Positions 1 through 9,301 of a stretch of DNA of 41,150 nucleotides are shown piece by piece. Numbering within the stretch: position 1 is the first letter of the stretch; every line of letters starts with the position of its first letter. A program made the translations under genes and the position numbers. Source of the DNA: an uncultured Caballeronia sp. (lineage in GTDB: Bacteria > Pseudomonadota > Gammaproteobacteria > Burkholderiales > Burkholderiaceae); assembly GCA_940588625.1 (NCBI GenBank), contig CALNPU010000011.1, forward strand, positions 1 through 41,150. The letters run 5' to 3'. The notes under the pieces are model-generated. The model made no database searches. It was not told the DNA's origin and was given only the letters and a program-made list of their open reading frames with translations.

Positions 1-385
1 TCGCGCGCGCAGCAACGACGCACCGCCTGGCAACACGGCCATGTGGAAAGGCATGCGCCGTTTGGCCGACATGCAGCGAGACGATCACGCACACGTAGGG
101 CACGCGCAACAGCGGCCAGAGAAAACTCTCGCGCACGGCCGGGAACTGGCCCAGGCCGTAATAGACAAGGAACATCTGGATCAGCAGTGGCGAGCCGCGA
201 AACACCAGGATGTAGCCACGCGCAAAACGGTTGAACGTCTAGTTCGGGCTCACCCGCATCGCGACAGTCACAAGAGAAAGCATGCCGCCCACGATCAGCG
301 AGGCGAAGAACAACCCAAGCGTGGTGGGAACGGCGGCTAATAGTTTCGACAACGTATCGCCGAGAAATTCGAAATCGATGTTCAT
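1..385 (-). pseudogene. Polar amino-acid ABC transporter permease (HisM/ArtM type), 5' part, broken
   Basis: Inner-membrane permease of an amino-acid ABC importer; the gene runs off the left edge of the window. The start ATG is at 385 and the reading begins MNIDFEFLGDTLSKLL. The characteristic region LVFRGSPLLIQMFLVYYGLG (about residues 56-75) precedes the usual LWPLLR segment. An in-frame amber codon at 239-241 interrupts it after about 48 codons, and a further frameshift follows near position 75, where the reading turns into nonsense. It lies directly downstream of a second permease (418-1070) and a binding protein (1149-2011), so it was the third gene of an importer operon; the ATPase would lie beyond the window. 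Family assignment is confident; substrate is inferred. Confidence 0.8.
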
Positions 386-417
386 GGTCGGATTCACTAG
401 GGGAACGTATTAGTGGC

Positions 418-1070
418 TCAGTGCCGCGCGAATGTGCCGCGAAATGACCGGCCGATACGTGCTTCGGCACGCTCGAAGACCCGGTTCGACAGGCTCGCGA
501 GGATCAGGTACAGCGCACCGCCGACCATATAAATGAAGTATTGATGCGTCGATCCGGCGGCGCCCTGACTCGTACACATCGGTTCTGCGAGTCCTGGCAC
601 TGCGATCAGCTGAATCCTTGGGCTCAATTGCCACACGTTGCCGATACCCGGCAACGCAAAACGGATGACTTGCGGAATCAGCACGCGCCGCCTCGATCTC
701 GCCTCGCGACACCGCCAGCACCGCCGAGCGATACACCTCAGCTTGATACGATCCGGAAATCAGGCCAATGGCGAGTGCGCCGACCACGAAAGGCGACACG
801 CCGATGAACCCGTCAGCGCCGACGAGCCGCCGAAGTAGAAGAGATAGATGATCAGCAGCTCGGGAATGCCGCGAAAGAGCCTGGTGTAGGCATCGCCGAT
901 AATTCTCAGCGTGCGGCTGCGCGACAGCTTCGCGGCGGCGACCATTGCACCGAACACTGCGCGCCGACCGCAAGCGCGGTGATCGTCAGCACCACGGTCA
1001 TAAGCAGCGCGAGCAGCAAGGTAGCGCCCCACCCATGCTCGCCGAAGCCGATTAGTTGAACCAGACTCAT
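418..1070 (-). pseudogene. Polar amino-acid ABC transporter permease (HisQ type), frameshifted
   Basis: Second permease of the same importer. The start ATG is at 1070 (MSLVQLIGFGEHGWGATLLL). The protein can be followed through three reading frames: RLFRGIPELLIIYLFYFGG (around 870-820), then VGALAIGLISGSYQAEVYRS (around 800-745), then LPGIGNVWQL to the end at 418. That requires at least three frameshifts, near 960, 825 and 690. The RGxPELL and AARACG-type EAA-loop surroundings are typical of HisQ-family permeases. Total length, about 217 codons, is close to the family's 230-240, so the damage is small indels rather than a large deletion. The product would be non-functional. Confidence 0.85.
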
Positions 1071-1148
1071 CTTTTATCTCACGGTGACACACGGTCGAGT
1101 GCCCGCCTACAGGGGTGCGCTGACAGGGCTTGGTGAATCAGCTACGCA

Positions 1149-2011
1149 TCAAGGCGCGTCTACCTTCTGCCACTTCAGCGAGAGGCGCTTGACCGTGCCA
1201 TCGGCGAGTGCCGCCTGGATGCCCTGGTCGAATTTCGCCTTCGGGTCCTTGTCGGACTGACGGAACGCCAGCGCTTCGCCCGGGCCCCAGATCAATCCGG
1301 CGATCTTCGGACCGGTGAACGCAAGGCCCTTGTTTTCCGGCTTGGTGAATGCCGAAGCCCAATAGGTGCTGTCGTCGAACGCGACGTCGATGCGGCCGGC
1401 GACCAGATCCAAGCCATGCTCCGGCGCGGTCTTGTATTCGCGAATGGTCGCAACGTCCTTGAAGTTCGTATCGGTGAACTTAGTGTAGACCGTGCCGTAC
1501 TGGATGCCGATGGTCTTGTCCTTCAGCGCGACGCGCAGTGCATCGACCGTGGCATTGTCGTGGGCGGCGTCGCCGGTCAGCTTGACGGTCTGGCCTGAGC
1601 CGGGTTGCTTCGCGAGCGAGGACGCGCTTTGGTCGGCGGACACGAAGGCGGTCGGCGTTGCTGCGTACGGCGTCGAGAAAGCGATGATTTTTTCGCGTTC
1701 CGGCGTGACCGAAATGGCGTCCATCAGCACGTCGAATTTGCCCGCTTGCAAGCCGGCGATCATGCCGTCCCAGTCTTGCGTGACCAAGTTGCACTCGATC
1801 TTGATGCGGGCGCAGACGTTTTCGATCAGTTCCGGCTCAAAACTGCCGAGCTTGCCGCCGGGGAGCGTCAGGTTCCACGGTTCGTACACGCCTTCATAGT
1901 GATCGTGACGGATTTCCAGTCTTTTGCCTGGGCGCTGACAGCGCCGAGAGCGATTACACCAACGGCTACCGATGCAGCCAGCCGGGCGAGCAATTTCATT
2001 TTGCCTGTCAT
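1149..2011 (-). pseudogene. Periplasmic amino-acid-binding protein of the ABC importer (basic amino acid/opine type), frameshifted
   Basis: Periplasmic solute-binding protein (SBP_bac_3 family). A signal peptide starts at ATG 2011 (MTGK) or 1999 (MKLLARLAASVAVG) and ends AVSAQA; the mature protein begins KDWKSVTITM. A frameshift near 1900 moves the reading into the frame that then stays open to 1149, containing YEPWNLTLPGGKLGSFEPEL, DWDGMIAGLQAGKFDVLMDA and EKIIAFSTPYAATPTAFVS. One frameshift is the only lesion seen, so this is the least damaged gene of the importer. The sequence is most like the histidine/lysine-arginine-ornithine and octopine/nopaline binding proteins; the exact ligand is not determinable. 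It heads the operon with the two permeases downstream. Confidence 0.85.
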
Positions 2012-2373
2012 TGTTGAGCCACTCTTCCACGAAGGTTGTTGGACCAATCGGCGAACGCCAACTTGTATATACAAACATGGGGGTGAACAAAAATGACTGG
2101 CAACGTTTTTTTGCGCCTAACGGGGGGAAGTTAGGGAAAATACCGACTGTCTTTGTGGGCAAGGCTTACGGGGGTTTTACGATAGAGGATGCGGGGAACT
2201 TGGCGAGCGGTCGTTCGACTTTTTTAATTTTTATTAGAATTGAATTGTCTAGACACGATGGGAAGGAAGTACCGAGTGGCTGCTGCTCGGTCCGCGATGC
2301 TCCGGGGCAACGGGTTGAGTACTGCTTTCAGGCAAACCACCAAGCTTGAAAGCGGCAACCGGGCGTGACGGCC
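2012..2373. other. Intergenic region between the amino-acid importer and nadC
   Basis: No coding sequence is recognised. It should contain the promoter of the former importer operon (minus strand) and the 3' end of the nad operon. An AT-rich tract lies at about 2218-2250. A 6-bp stem (ACCGAG at 2271-2276, CTCGGT at 2286-2291) could form a hairpin downstream of nadC, but it has no T-run, so it is not called a terminator. The nadB gene, which would complete the NAD route, is not here. Confidence 0.5.
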
Positions 2374-3258
2374 CTACTCGAGCCGCATCGAATAATCCGT
2401 GGCCCGCACGTCCTTCGTCAGTGCGCCGATGGAAATCCGGTCCACACCCGTCTCGGCAATCGTCCTCACGGTATCGAAGTTCACGCCGCCCGATACTTCC
2501 AGCACCGCTCGGCCCGCAGTCAGCCGCACCGCGTCGCGCATGGCATCAAAGACAAAATTATCGAGCAGGATCGATTCCGCCCGATGAGCCAGCGCCGTTT
2601 CAAGCTGTTCGAGTGTCTCCACTTCAATCTGAATCGGCACGCCGACATTCAACGCAAGCGCCGCATCCATCGCCGCGCCCACACCACCCGCCGCGGCAAT
2701 ATGGTTTTCCTTGATCAGAATGCCGTCGTAAAGCGCCAGCCGCTGGTTCGCGCCGCCCCCCACCCGCACTGCGTACTTCTGCGCCAGACGCAAACCCGGC
2801 AAGGTCTTGCGCGTGTCGAGAATCCGCGCTCGCGTCCCTTCAATGGCATCCACATAACGACGCGTAGCGGTCGCCACCCCAGACAACATCTGCAGGAAAT
2901 TCAGCCCGTTACGCTCTGCAGTCAACAGCGCGCGCGCAGGCCCTCGCAGCAAAACCACGGGCGTATTGGCGATCATCCGTGCCCCTTCGCGATACAGCCA
3001 TTCCACGCGAATCGATTCGTCCACCCGGCGCATCACTGCCTCGAACCATTGAATGCCGCACAACACAGCCTCTTCGCGAACCGTCACGCACGCCGTCCGC
3101 TGCACGTTGGCAGGCACAAGAAGCCCGGTCCGGTCGCCGTCGCCGATGTCTTCCGCCAGCGCGTCGGTGACGTTGCGCTGAAGCGCCTGATCGAATGCCT
3201 CGCTGTACAAGACCCGGATTTCTTCGAGTAATGGAGAAACCAACTGACTTGCCACCAT
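2374..3258 (-). CDS. nadC: Nicotinate-nucleotide pyrophosphorylase (carboxylating) / quinolinate phosphoribosyltransferase
   Basis: Cytosolic enzyme converting quinolinate and PRPP to nicotinate mononucleotide, CO2 and PPi in de novo NAD synthesis. 294 residues, full family length. Visible motifs: DTRKTLPGLR (148-157), which binds the carboxylates and phosphate; KENHI (about 183-187); VEVE; LDNF; EVSGG; and the C-terminal GVDRISIGALT phosphate-binding loop. The ATG at 3258 shares its A with the nadA stop (TGATG), indicating translational coupling; a GTG one codon upstream (3261) is an alternative start. It is the downstream partner of nadA and has no sign of damage. Confidence 0.97.
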   Translation of the reverse strand: MVASQLVSPLLEEIRVLYSEAFDQALQRNVTDALAEDIGDGDRTGLLVPANVQRTACVTVREEAVLCGIQWFEAVMRRVDESIRVEWLYREGARMIANTPVVLLRGPARALLTAERNGLNFLQMLSGVATATRRYVDAIEGTRARILDTRKTLPGLRLAQKYAVRVGGGANQRLALYDGILIKENHIAAAGGVGAAMDAALALNVGVPIQIEVETLEQLETALAHRAESILLDNFVFDAMRDAVRLTAGRAVLEVSGGVNFDTVRTIAETGVDRISIGALTKDVRATDYSMRLE

Positions 3259-4388
3259 CACGCCGCTCCTACGTTTGAAAATAACGAAACGTCCTTCGCG
3301 AGATCACCGCTCGCCTGGACGCGCTTCTTGTGACGGGCAGCGAAATCGAGCATGCGGTCAATCGGCAACCGTGCACGCGCCGCGATCCGGGGGTCAACGA
3401 AAATTTCGTTGTGGCCGCGCTCCAGTAGGGCCGCCAGATTCGCCAGCCCGTTCATCGCCATCCACGGGCAATGCGCGCAGCTCTTGCAGGTCGCGCTGTT
3501 TCCGGCCGTCGGCGCTTCGATGAATTCCTTGTCCGGTGCAGCAAGCCGCATCTTGTGCAGGATCCCGAGATCCGTCGCGACAATAAACTGCTTCGCCTCG
3601 AGCCGCACCGCGGCATCGATCAATTGCGTCGTGGAGCCGACCACGTCGGCGAGCGCGACCACCGCTTCCGGCGACTCCGGATGAACGAGGATTTTGGCGT
3701 CGGGATACTCGGCGCGCAACAGATCGAGTTCGATGCCCTTGAACTCATCGTGGACAAGACACGAGCCTTGCCAGGACAGCATATCGGCGCCAGTTTTCTT
3801 CTGGATGTAACCGCCCAGATGCCAGTCAGGCGCCCAAAGGATTTTTTCGCCGCGCGCGTGCAGATCCGCGACAATCTCCAGTCCGATCGACGATGTCGCC
3901 ATCCAGTCCGCCCGCGCTTTCACAGCAGCGCTTGTGTTTGCGTACACCACGACCGTCCGGTCGGGATGGGCGTCACAGAAAGCGGAAAACTCGTCGGCGG
4001 GACAACCCAGGTCGAGGGAACAGGTCGCGTCGAGATCGGGCATCAGCACGCGCTTCTCGGGGCCGAGGATTTTTGCGGTCTCGCCCATGAAACGGACGCC
4101 GGCCACAATCAGCGTCTTTGCCGCATGATCGCGCCCGAAACGCGCCATCTCAAGTGAATCCGCCACGCAACCGCCTGTCTCGTCGGCGAGCTCCTGCAAC
4201 TCGGCATCGACATAATAGTGCGCAACCAACACCGCCTTCTCGCGCACGAGCAACGCACGGATGCGCTCCTTCAACTCGCGCTTTTCCTCACGCGAAGGGG
4301 CGTCCGGCACCTTCGCCCACGCCTGGCCGATGCCGCACGTCAGTCCTTGCGGCCGGTCGTACTCGACGCTTTTAATCGCCTGGTCCAT
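3258..4388 (-). CDS. nadA: Quinolinate synthase (NadA, [4Fe-4S])
   Basis: Condenses iminoaspartate with dihydroxyacetone phosphate to quinolinate, the step before NadC. 376 residues. The three cluster-ligand cysteines are recognisable in the contexts [22 protein letters not shown] and [25 protein letters not shown] near the N-terminus and the HPESP motif ([10 protein letters not shown]) in the middle are family hallmarks. I chose ATG 4388 ([10 protein letters not shown]) because GAGGAAGCG immediately precedes it as a Shine-Dalgarno; the frame stays open upstream to 4451 without a better start. It overlaps nadC by one base. NadB, the L-aspartate oxidase, is not adjacent. Confidence 0.97.
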   Translation of the reverse strand: MDQAIKSVEYDRPQGLTCGIGQAWAKVPDAPSREEKRELKERIRALLVREKAVLVAHYYVDAELQELADETGGCVADSLEMARFGRDHAAKTLIVAGVRFMGETAKILGPEKRVLMPDLDATCSLDLGCPADEFSAFCDAHPDRTVVVYANTSAAVKARADWMATSSIGLEIVADLHARGEKILWAPDWHLGGYIQKKTGADMLSWQGSCLVHDEFKGIELDLLRAEYPDAKILVHPESPEAVVALADVVGSTTQLIDAAVRLEAKQFIVATDLGILHKMRLAAPDKEFIEAPTAGNSATCKSCAHCPWMAMNGLANLAALLERGHNEIFVDPRIAARARLPIDRMLDFAARHKKRVQASGDLAKDVSLFSNVGAA

Positions 4389-4455
4389 CGCTTCCTCGTC
4401 TCCATTGCTCGTGAATACGTCGTGATCACGCCGTGCATGACTGCGCCCCAAAACG

Positions 4456-4474
4456 AAAAAAAAACGCCAGAGCG
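4456..4474 (-). terminator. Possible weak terminator of the desaturase gene
   Basis: On the minus strand downstream of the desaturase stop, a short GC hairpin (CGC-TCTG-GCG, 4465-4474) is followed by nine T residues (4456-4464). The stem is only about 3 bp, so this is weak; position and T-run are the support. Confidence 0.3.
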
Positions 4475-4538
4475 GGGTCTTGTGACGTCATCAAATTTTA
4501 ACGGATATCGATGACGAAGGTCGGCAGCCTAACTACCG

Positions 4539-5735
4539 TCAGGCGTAGCGTCGCAAGCGTAACGCGAAGTCCTGCAGCGCCTTGATGCCGCTTTGCTCCG
4601 CCCGATGACACCAGTCCTGCAGTTGCGCGAGCAGTTGTTCGCGCGATGCGTTGGAGCGGTCCCACATGGCCGACAAGTCCTGACGCAATTCAATATACGT
4701 GCGCAGCTTGTGGTTGTCCGAGAAAAGCACCGGCAACTGCTGACGTTGCGGCTCGTCCAGACCCGCCTCTTCCTTGTGTACCCACTTGCAGGCACCGCGC
4801 ATCAGTTGATACTTGTCCGCGGAACCGCCTTCTTTCAGCTTCGACAGTTCCTGCCGGTACGCGCGCTTGAGCGCCTTGCCGTAACGCGCCATCACTTCGT
4901 AGCGGTTCGATAGCACGGCTTGCAACGTGTCGTGATCGAGCACCGGCTTGGACGCCGACAGACGCGGCGTAGGCGCAATCTTCTTGACCTTGGCCAGCTT
5001 GAACGCCGACATGATGCGGATATACATCCAGCCAATATCGAATTCGTACCACTTGGTCGACAGCTTCGCCGACGTGGCATACGTGTGGTGATTGTTGTGC
5101 AGTTCTTCGCCGCCGATCAGGATGCCGAGCGGGAAGATGTTCGTGCTGGCGTCAGCGGAATTGAAGTTCCGGTAACCCCACCAGTGAGCCAGTCCGTTGA
5201 CCACACCGGCTGCCCAGAACGGAATCCAGATCATCTGCACGGCCCACACCGACAGCCCGACAATGCCGAACAACGCAACGTCGATCACCATCATGATGCT
5301 AATGCCGAGAATGGGGTAGCGCGTGTACACGTTGCGTTCCATCCAGTCGTTCGGCGTGCCGTGACTGAACTTGCGTATGGTTTCCTCGTTCTTGGCTTCC
5401 GAACGGTAGAGTTCGGCGCCTTCGAGCAGGACTTTCCAGATGCCGCGCGTTTGCGGGCTGTGCGGATCTTCTTCGGTCTCGCACTTGGCGTGATGCTTAC
5501 GGTGAATCGCGGCCCATTGGCCGGTCAGCATGCCCGTGGTCATCCAGAGCCAGAAGCCGAAAAAGTGGCTGACGACCGGATGCAGTTCCAGCGCACGATG
5601 CGCCTGGAAACGATGCAGATAGACGGTCACGCCGATGATCGTGATGTGCGTCATCACGAAAGTGAACAGCAAAATCTGCCACCACGAGAGGTCGAGCAAT
5701 CCGTTGGCGAGAAATTCAAGCGATGAATTCAGCAA
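4539..5735 (-). CDS. Membrane fatty-acid (acyl-CoA) desaturase with ISL3-transposase-like C-terminal tail
   Basis: Integral-membrane di-iron delta-9-type desaturase that introduces a double bond in acyl chains, adjusting membrane fluidity. 398 residues. The three histidine boxes are intact: HRFQAH (41-46), HRKHH (78-82) and HNNHH (213-217); hydrophobic segments lie at about 20-40, 55-75, 140-165 and 165-185. After about residue 250 the desaturase fold ends. The last 80 residues (WDRSNAS, then LQDWCHRAEQSGIKALQDFA) resemble the C-terminus of ISL3-family transposases, a tail I also recall in Pseudomonas desaturases. The start is TTG 5735 (MLNSSLEFLAN); no nearby in-frame ATG fits better. Upstream 5736-6021 is non-coding and should hold the promoter. 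Confidence 0.9.
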   Translation of the reverse strand: MLNSSLEFLANGLLDLSWWQILLFTFVMTHITIIGVTVYLHRFQAHRALELHPVVSHFFGFWLWMTTGMLTGQWAAIHRKHHAKCETEEDPHSPQTRGIWKVLLEGAELYRSEAKNEETIRKFSHGTPNDWMERNVYTRYPILGISIMMVIDVALFGIVGLSVWAVQMIWIPFWAAGVVNGLAHWWGYRNFNSADASTNIFPLGILIGGEELHNNHHTYATSAKLSTKWYEFDIGWMYIRIMSAFKLAKVKKIAPTPRLSASKPVLDHDTLQAVLSNRYEVMARYGKALKRAYRQELSKLKEGGSADKYQLMRGACKWVHKEEAGLDEPQRQQLPVLFSDNHKLRTYIELRQDLSAMWDRSNASREQLLAQLQDWCHRAEQSGIKALQDFALRLRRYA

Positions 5736-6021
5736 GGCAATTTACCCGAAAGGCGGAAAAAATAGCCGCACGAAAACAGGATCGACGGCTGTTGGGTACA
5801 TGGAAGGAACATGCACGTGGTTCGACGGCGTTTTACTTCATGCGTTCCAAGTCTTTGTGTCGATTAGGGAAAATTTTGATTTCGCGCAGGCCCAGCAGAA
5901 AATTTAACCGCTAAATCGGGACTTTGTTTAGTGCGGTAAACACGAATTTCCCACTTTTGAAGCTTTGGCCGGGGATTGAACGCGGTTCCGCCGACCAAAG
6001 CGAGCATAATTTATTTATTCC

Positions 6022-7320
6022 TCAACTGCCCAACCACGGCTTCCTTTGCGGCAACCGGCAGCCGCTCAAGTCAAGTACGGCAGCGAAGAAACCGTCGGTG
6101 CCGTGCTTGTGCGGCCAGAGTTGCAGATAGTCGTCGCCCGTGTCGAGGTCAATGCGCTGTTCAGCCAGCACCTCCCGCGCCGGAACCAGCTTGAACCCCG
6201 GATGCGTAGCCAGGAACTGAGTGACCACACCCTCGTTTTCCGCTTCCAGCATGCTGCATGTTGCGTAGACGAGACGGCCGCCCACTTTCACCAGCCGCGC
6301 CGCGCTGGTCAGGATGGACGACTGCTTTGGTGTCAGTTCCGCAACCGATTCCGGCGACTGGCGCCATTTCAGGTCCGGATTACGACGCAGGGTACCGAGG
6401 CCGGAACAGGGAACGTCGACGAGAACTCGGTCGATCTTGCCGGCCAGGCGCTTGATCTTGGCGTCGTGCTCGCTGTCGATCAGCACCGGATTCACATTCG
6501 ACAAACCACTGCGAGCCAGGCGTGGCTTGAGTTTGGCGAGCCGGCGGTCCGACACGTCGAAGGCGTAGAGGCGGCCCGAGGAGCGCATCATTGCGCCGAG
6601 CGCCAGCGTCTTGCCGCCCACGCCCGCACAGAAATCGACGATCATCTCGCCGCGCCGGGGCGCCACCAGCGAACACAAAAGCTGGCTGCCTTCGTCCTGC
6701 ACCTCGATCCAGCCGTCCTGGAACGACTGCAGGCGCGTCAACGCCGGCTTGCCGTCCACGCGCACGCCAAACGGTGCAAACGGCATTTCGCCTGCATCGA
6801 TTCCTGCTTCCGTTAGCGTCTTGATGACAAGTTCGCGCGTGGCCTTGATCGGGTTCGCGCGCAGATCGAGCGGCGCCGGGTAATTCAGCGCGGCGGCCAG
6901 CAAGGCGAGCTCTTCGGTATCGAAGCGCTTGGTCATGGCGTCGTAGATCCACTGCGGCAAGTTGGTCCGCACGCGCACCGGCAAGCTGGCCGGATCGATC
7001 TTCGAAACCTGGTTGAGCCACTGGTATTCATCGGCGGAAGTGAAGGGTTTGACTGTCGACAAACCCGCCGTTTGCATCAGGCCCAGCAAGGCGAGACGCC
7101 GTGCGAGGTTGCCGCTGCCGCTTTCGGCGAGATGGGAAAACTCCATCTTGCGGCGCAGGACGGCGAACACCGCGTCGGCAATCACACCGCGCTCGTTATG
7201 TCCGAGCTTCGGATGCGCGCGGAAAAAGCGGCTGGTGGCAGCGTCGGCGGGACCGCTGAAGCGTAAAACATCGGCCAGCAACGTCTCTGTTCGTCCTATC
7301 AAAAATCCATGAAGCCTCAT
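6022..7320 (-). CDS. RsmB/NOP2-family 16S rRNA (cytosine-C5) methyltransferase
   Basis: SAM-dependent RNA m5C methyltransferase, most like RsmB (16S C967). 432 residues. Order: an N-terminal helical NusB/RsmB-like region (about 1-110), a linker with PLDLRANPIKATRE, then the Rossmann catalytic domain with motif I DFCAGVGGKTLALGA (about 225), motif IV DVPCSGLGTLRRNPDLKW with the catalytic-release cysteine (about 302) and motif VI YATCSML with the nucleophilic cysteine (about 350). The ATG at 7320 overlaps the purN stop (ATGA), so the two are co-translated; the frame is open further upstream but only as antisense-phase purN sequence. Intact. RsmB versus RsmF-type specificity cannot be decided from the sequence alone. 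Confidence 0.9.
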   Translation of the reverse strand: MRLHGFLIGRTETLLADVLRFSGPADAATSRFFRAHPKLGHNERGVIADAVFAVLRRKMEFSHLAESGSGNLARRLALLGLMQTAGLSTVKPFTSADEYQWLNQVSKIDPASLPVRVRTNLPQWIYDAMTKRFDTEELALLAAALNYPAPLDLRANPIKATRELVIKTLTEAGIDAGEMPFAPFGVRVDGKPALTRLQSFQDGWIEVQDEGSQLLCSLVAPRRGEMIVDFCAGVGGKTLALGAMMRSSGRLYAFDVSDRRLAKLKPRLARSGLSNVNPVLIDSEHDAKIKRLAGKIDRVLVDVPCSGLGTLRRNPDLKWRQSPESVAELTPKQSSILTSAARLVKVGGRLVYATCSMLEAENEGVVTQFLATHPGFKLVPAREVLAEQRIDLDTGDDYLQLWPHKHGTDGFFAAVLDLSGCRLPQRKPWLGS

Positions 7321-7967
7321 ACGCCCTCCCCGGCAATGTCGGCAAAGAGCCATTGCGGCTCTGGTGGCGTGAGCACGACATGCTCGCCGTCGATGGCAAG
7401 ACGCCCTTCGACGAACCAGCGCACCGCGCGTGGGTAAATAACGTGTTCGACCGCCAGCACCCGCAAAGCGAGCGCTGCTGCGTCGTCGCCAGCCATGATT
7501 GGCACCGCCGCCTGCGCGACAATGGGACCATGATCCAGCGTCGGCGTGACAAAATGGACACTGGCGCCGTGCACGCGCACGCCCGCGTCGAGCGCTTGCT
7601 GGTGGGTCTTGAGCCCAGGAAAGCACGGCAGCAGCGACGGATGAATATTGATCATGCGGCCCGCGTAGTGTTCGACGAAAGCGTCGGTCAGTACGCGCAT
7701 GAAGCCCGCGAGCATGACAAGATCCGACTCGAAGCCGTCGATAGTGCGTGCAAGCGCCTGATCGAAGGTTTCGCGCGTGGTGAAATCACGGTGATCTATG
7801 ACAGTTGCCGGAATGCCGTTTGCCGACGCGAAAGCAAGCCCGGCGGCGTCCGGGCGATTCGATATGACAGCGGCCACCACAGCCTGCCAGCCTTCGCGCG
7901 CGCAGGCCCGCACGACGGCTTCCATATTGGTTCCCCGCCCGGAAATCAGGATGACGATTTTTTTCAT
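7317..7967 (-). CDS. purN: Phosphoribosylglycinamide formyltransferase 1 (GAR transformylase)
   Basis: Transfers a formyl group from 10-formyltetrahydrofolate to GAR in step three of purine synthesis. 216 residues. Phosphate-binding loop ISGRGTNMEA (8-17); catalytic residues N107 and H109 in INIHPSLLPCFPGLK and D145 in LDHGPIV, all present. The ATG at 7967 begins MKKIVILISG. It is the first gene of a two-gene unit with the methyltransferase (4-base overlap), divergent from ribF; the 178-bp gap 7968-8145 must carry both promoters. No lesions. Confidence 0.97.
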   Translation of the reverse strand: MKKIVILISGRGTNMEAVVRACAREGWQAVVAAVISNRPDAAGLAFASANGIPATVIDHRDFTTRETFDQALARTIDGFESDLVMLAGFMRVLTDAFVEHYAGRMINIHPSLLPCFPGLKTHQQALDAGVRVHGASVHFVTPTLDHGPIVAQAAVPIMAGDDAAALALRVLAVEHVIYPRAVRWFVEGRLAIDGEHVVLTPPEPQWLFADIAGEGV

Positions 7968-8145
7968 CCGTAGATTTTATCATTCGATGCCGTCAAAACC
8001 CGGCGAATCGGCCCGGCCCGCAGTGAACCCGGCCTCCGTTCAGTGCTATGAACGTTTATAATCGAATGCTTTGTAGCTTTGCCAGCCTCGCGCGGCTTTA
8101 GCCCCGCTGCCCATTTAACCGCCAACCGCCGATCCAACCGATATC

Positions 8146-9135
8146 GTGAGAGTCTTTCGCGGCCTACCCAATGCCGAAAGCCGCGCGTCCTGTGCGCTGA
8201 CCATCGGCAATTTCGATGGTGTCCACCGTGGCCATCAGGCGCTGCTCGCCCACGTGCGCGCTGCCGCGGACGCCCGCGGACTGCCGGTCTGCGTGATGAC
8301 CTTCGAGCCGCATCCCCGCGAATTCTTCAATCCCGCCGGCGCGCCGCCACGTATCGCCATGCTGCGCGACAAGCTTGAAGCGCTGCGCACGAACGGCGTA
8401 GATCGCGTCGTGGTCGAACATTTCAATCACACCTTCGCCAGCCAGCCACCCGATATGTTCGTCGAAAATGTGATTGTGAACGGCCTGCACGCGCGCTGGG
8501 TGATGATCGGCGACGACTTCTGCTACGGCGCAAAACGTGCCGGGGATTTCGAATCGCTGCAGGAAGCCGGACGCAAGCACAGCTTCGAAGTCGAGCAAAT
8601 GGCAACGGTCGCGGACCTGAACGGCGCACGCATCTCGAGTTCGGGCGTGCGGGTGTCGCTGGTAGCAGGCGATCTCGACGCCGCCCGTCTCGCACTCGGC
8701 CGCCCCTATGTCATCAGCGGCAACGTGGTTCACGGGCAAAAACTGGGTCGCGATCTGGGTTTCCCCACGCTCAACATACCGATCGCCCACAAGCGGCCGG
8801 CGCTCGCGGGCATCTTCGTCGTGCGTGTGCATGGGCTCGGACCCACGCCGCTGCCGGGCGTGGCGAGCCTCGGACTGCGTCCGACCGTGGACGATTCCGG
8901 CCGCGTGCTGCTTGAAACCTTCGTGCTCGACTGGCATGGCGACGCGTACGGCAAGCTCGTGCGTATCGAATTCCTGAAAAAGCTGCGCGACGAGGAGAAG
9001 TACGTGGACCTCGAAACACTAACGGCGGCAATAGCGCGCGACGTGACCAACGCCCGCGCCTATTTCGCGGCAGACGTGAACTCAAGTGACCGCGACAGCG
9101 GTTTCGCCACCTCGGCCACCGACCGAATTAGGTGA
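8146..9135 (+). CDS. ribF: Bifunctional riboflavin kinase / FMN adenylyltransferase
   Basis: Phosphorylates riboflavin to FMN and adenylylates FMN to FAD. 329 residues. The N-terminal nucleotidyltransferase domain has GNFDGVHRGH (21-30) and later ISSSGVR; the C-terminal kinase domain has GNVVHGQKLGRDLGFPTLNI (about 191-210) and GVASLGLRPTVDDSGRVLLE. The start is GTG 8146 (MRVFRGLPNAES), a good match to family N-termini. The last 15 residues look unconserved, as is usual for the family's tail. It heads the ribF-ileS-lspA-coaBC run, an arrangement common in proteobacteria. Confidence 0.96.
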   Translation: MRVFRGLPNAESRASCALTIGNFDGVHRGHQALLAHVRAAADARGLPVCVMTFEPHPREFFNPAGAPPRIAMLRDKLEALRTNGVDRVVVEHFNHTFASQPPDMFVENVIVNGLHARWVMIGDDFCYGAKRAGDFESLQEAGRKHSFEVEQMATVADLNGARISSSGVRVSLVAGDLDAARLALGRPYVISGNVVHGQKLGRDLGFPTLNIPIAHKRPALAGIFVVRVHGLGPTPLPGVASLGLRPTVDDSGRVLLETFVLDWHGDAYGKLVRIEFLKKLRDEEKYVDLETLTAAIARDVTNARAYFAADVNSSDRDSGFATSATDRIR

Positions 9136-9301
9136 GCGGAATTAGGTGAGCGCGTGGCGCCGGGTGCTTGAAGTTTCCAATAAAGCTCCCGACGCGCTGC
9201 CCGCTGCCTCGCTAGACATGCACCTTCGAGCCCGTTCCCGAGCTTGCCCGCTTGGAACCGCCACCTCACCGCCGCTTCACCGAATAGATATCGAGTTATC
9301 C

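Noticed and set aside
2271..2291. Terminator after nadC
   Set aside because: A 6-bp stem exists but there is no T-run on the minus strand.
7321..7626. 100-residue N-terminal extension of the rRNA methyltransferase
   Set aside because: The upstream part of this frame is out-of-phase purN sequence; the ATG at 7320 with the ATGA overlap gives the family's N-terminus.
9146..9301. 52-residue N-terminal extension of IleS
   Set aside because: Composition is unlike IleS and the family starts at MSNKKES; the segment is better read as the ribF-ileS spacer.
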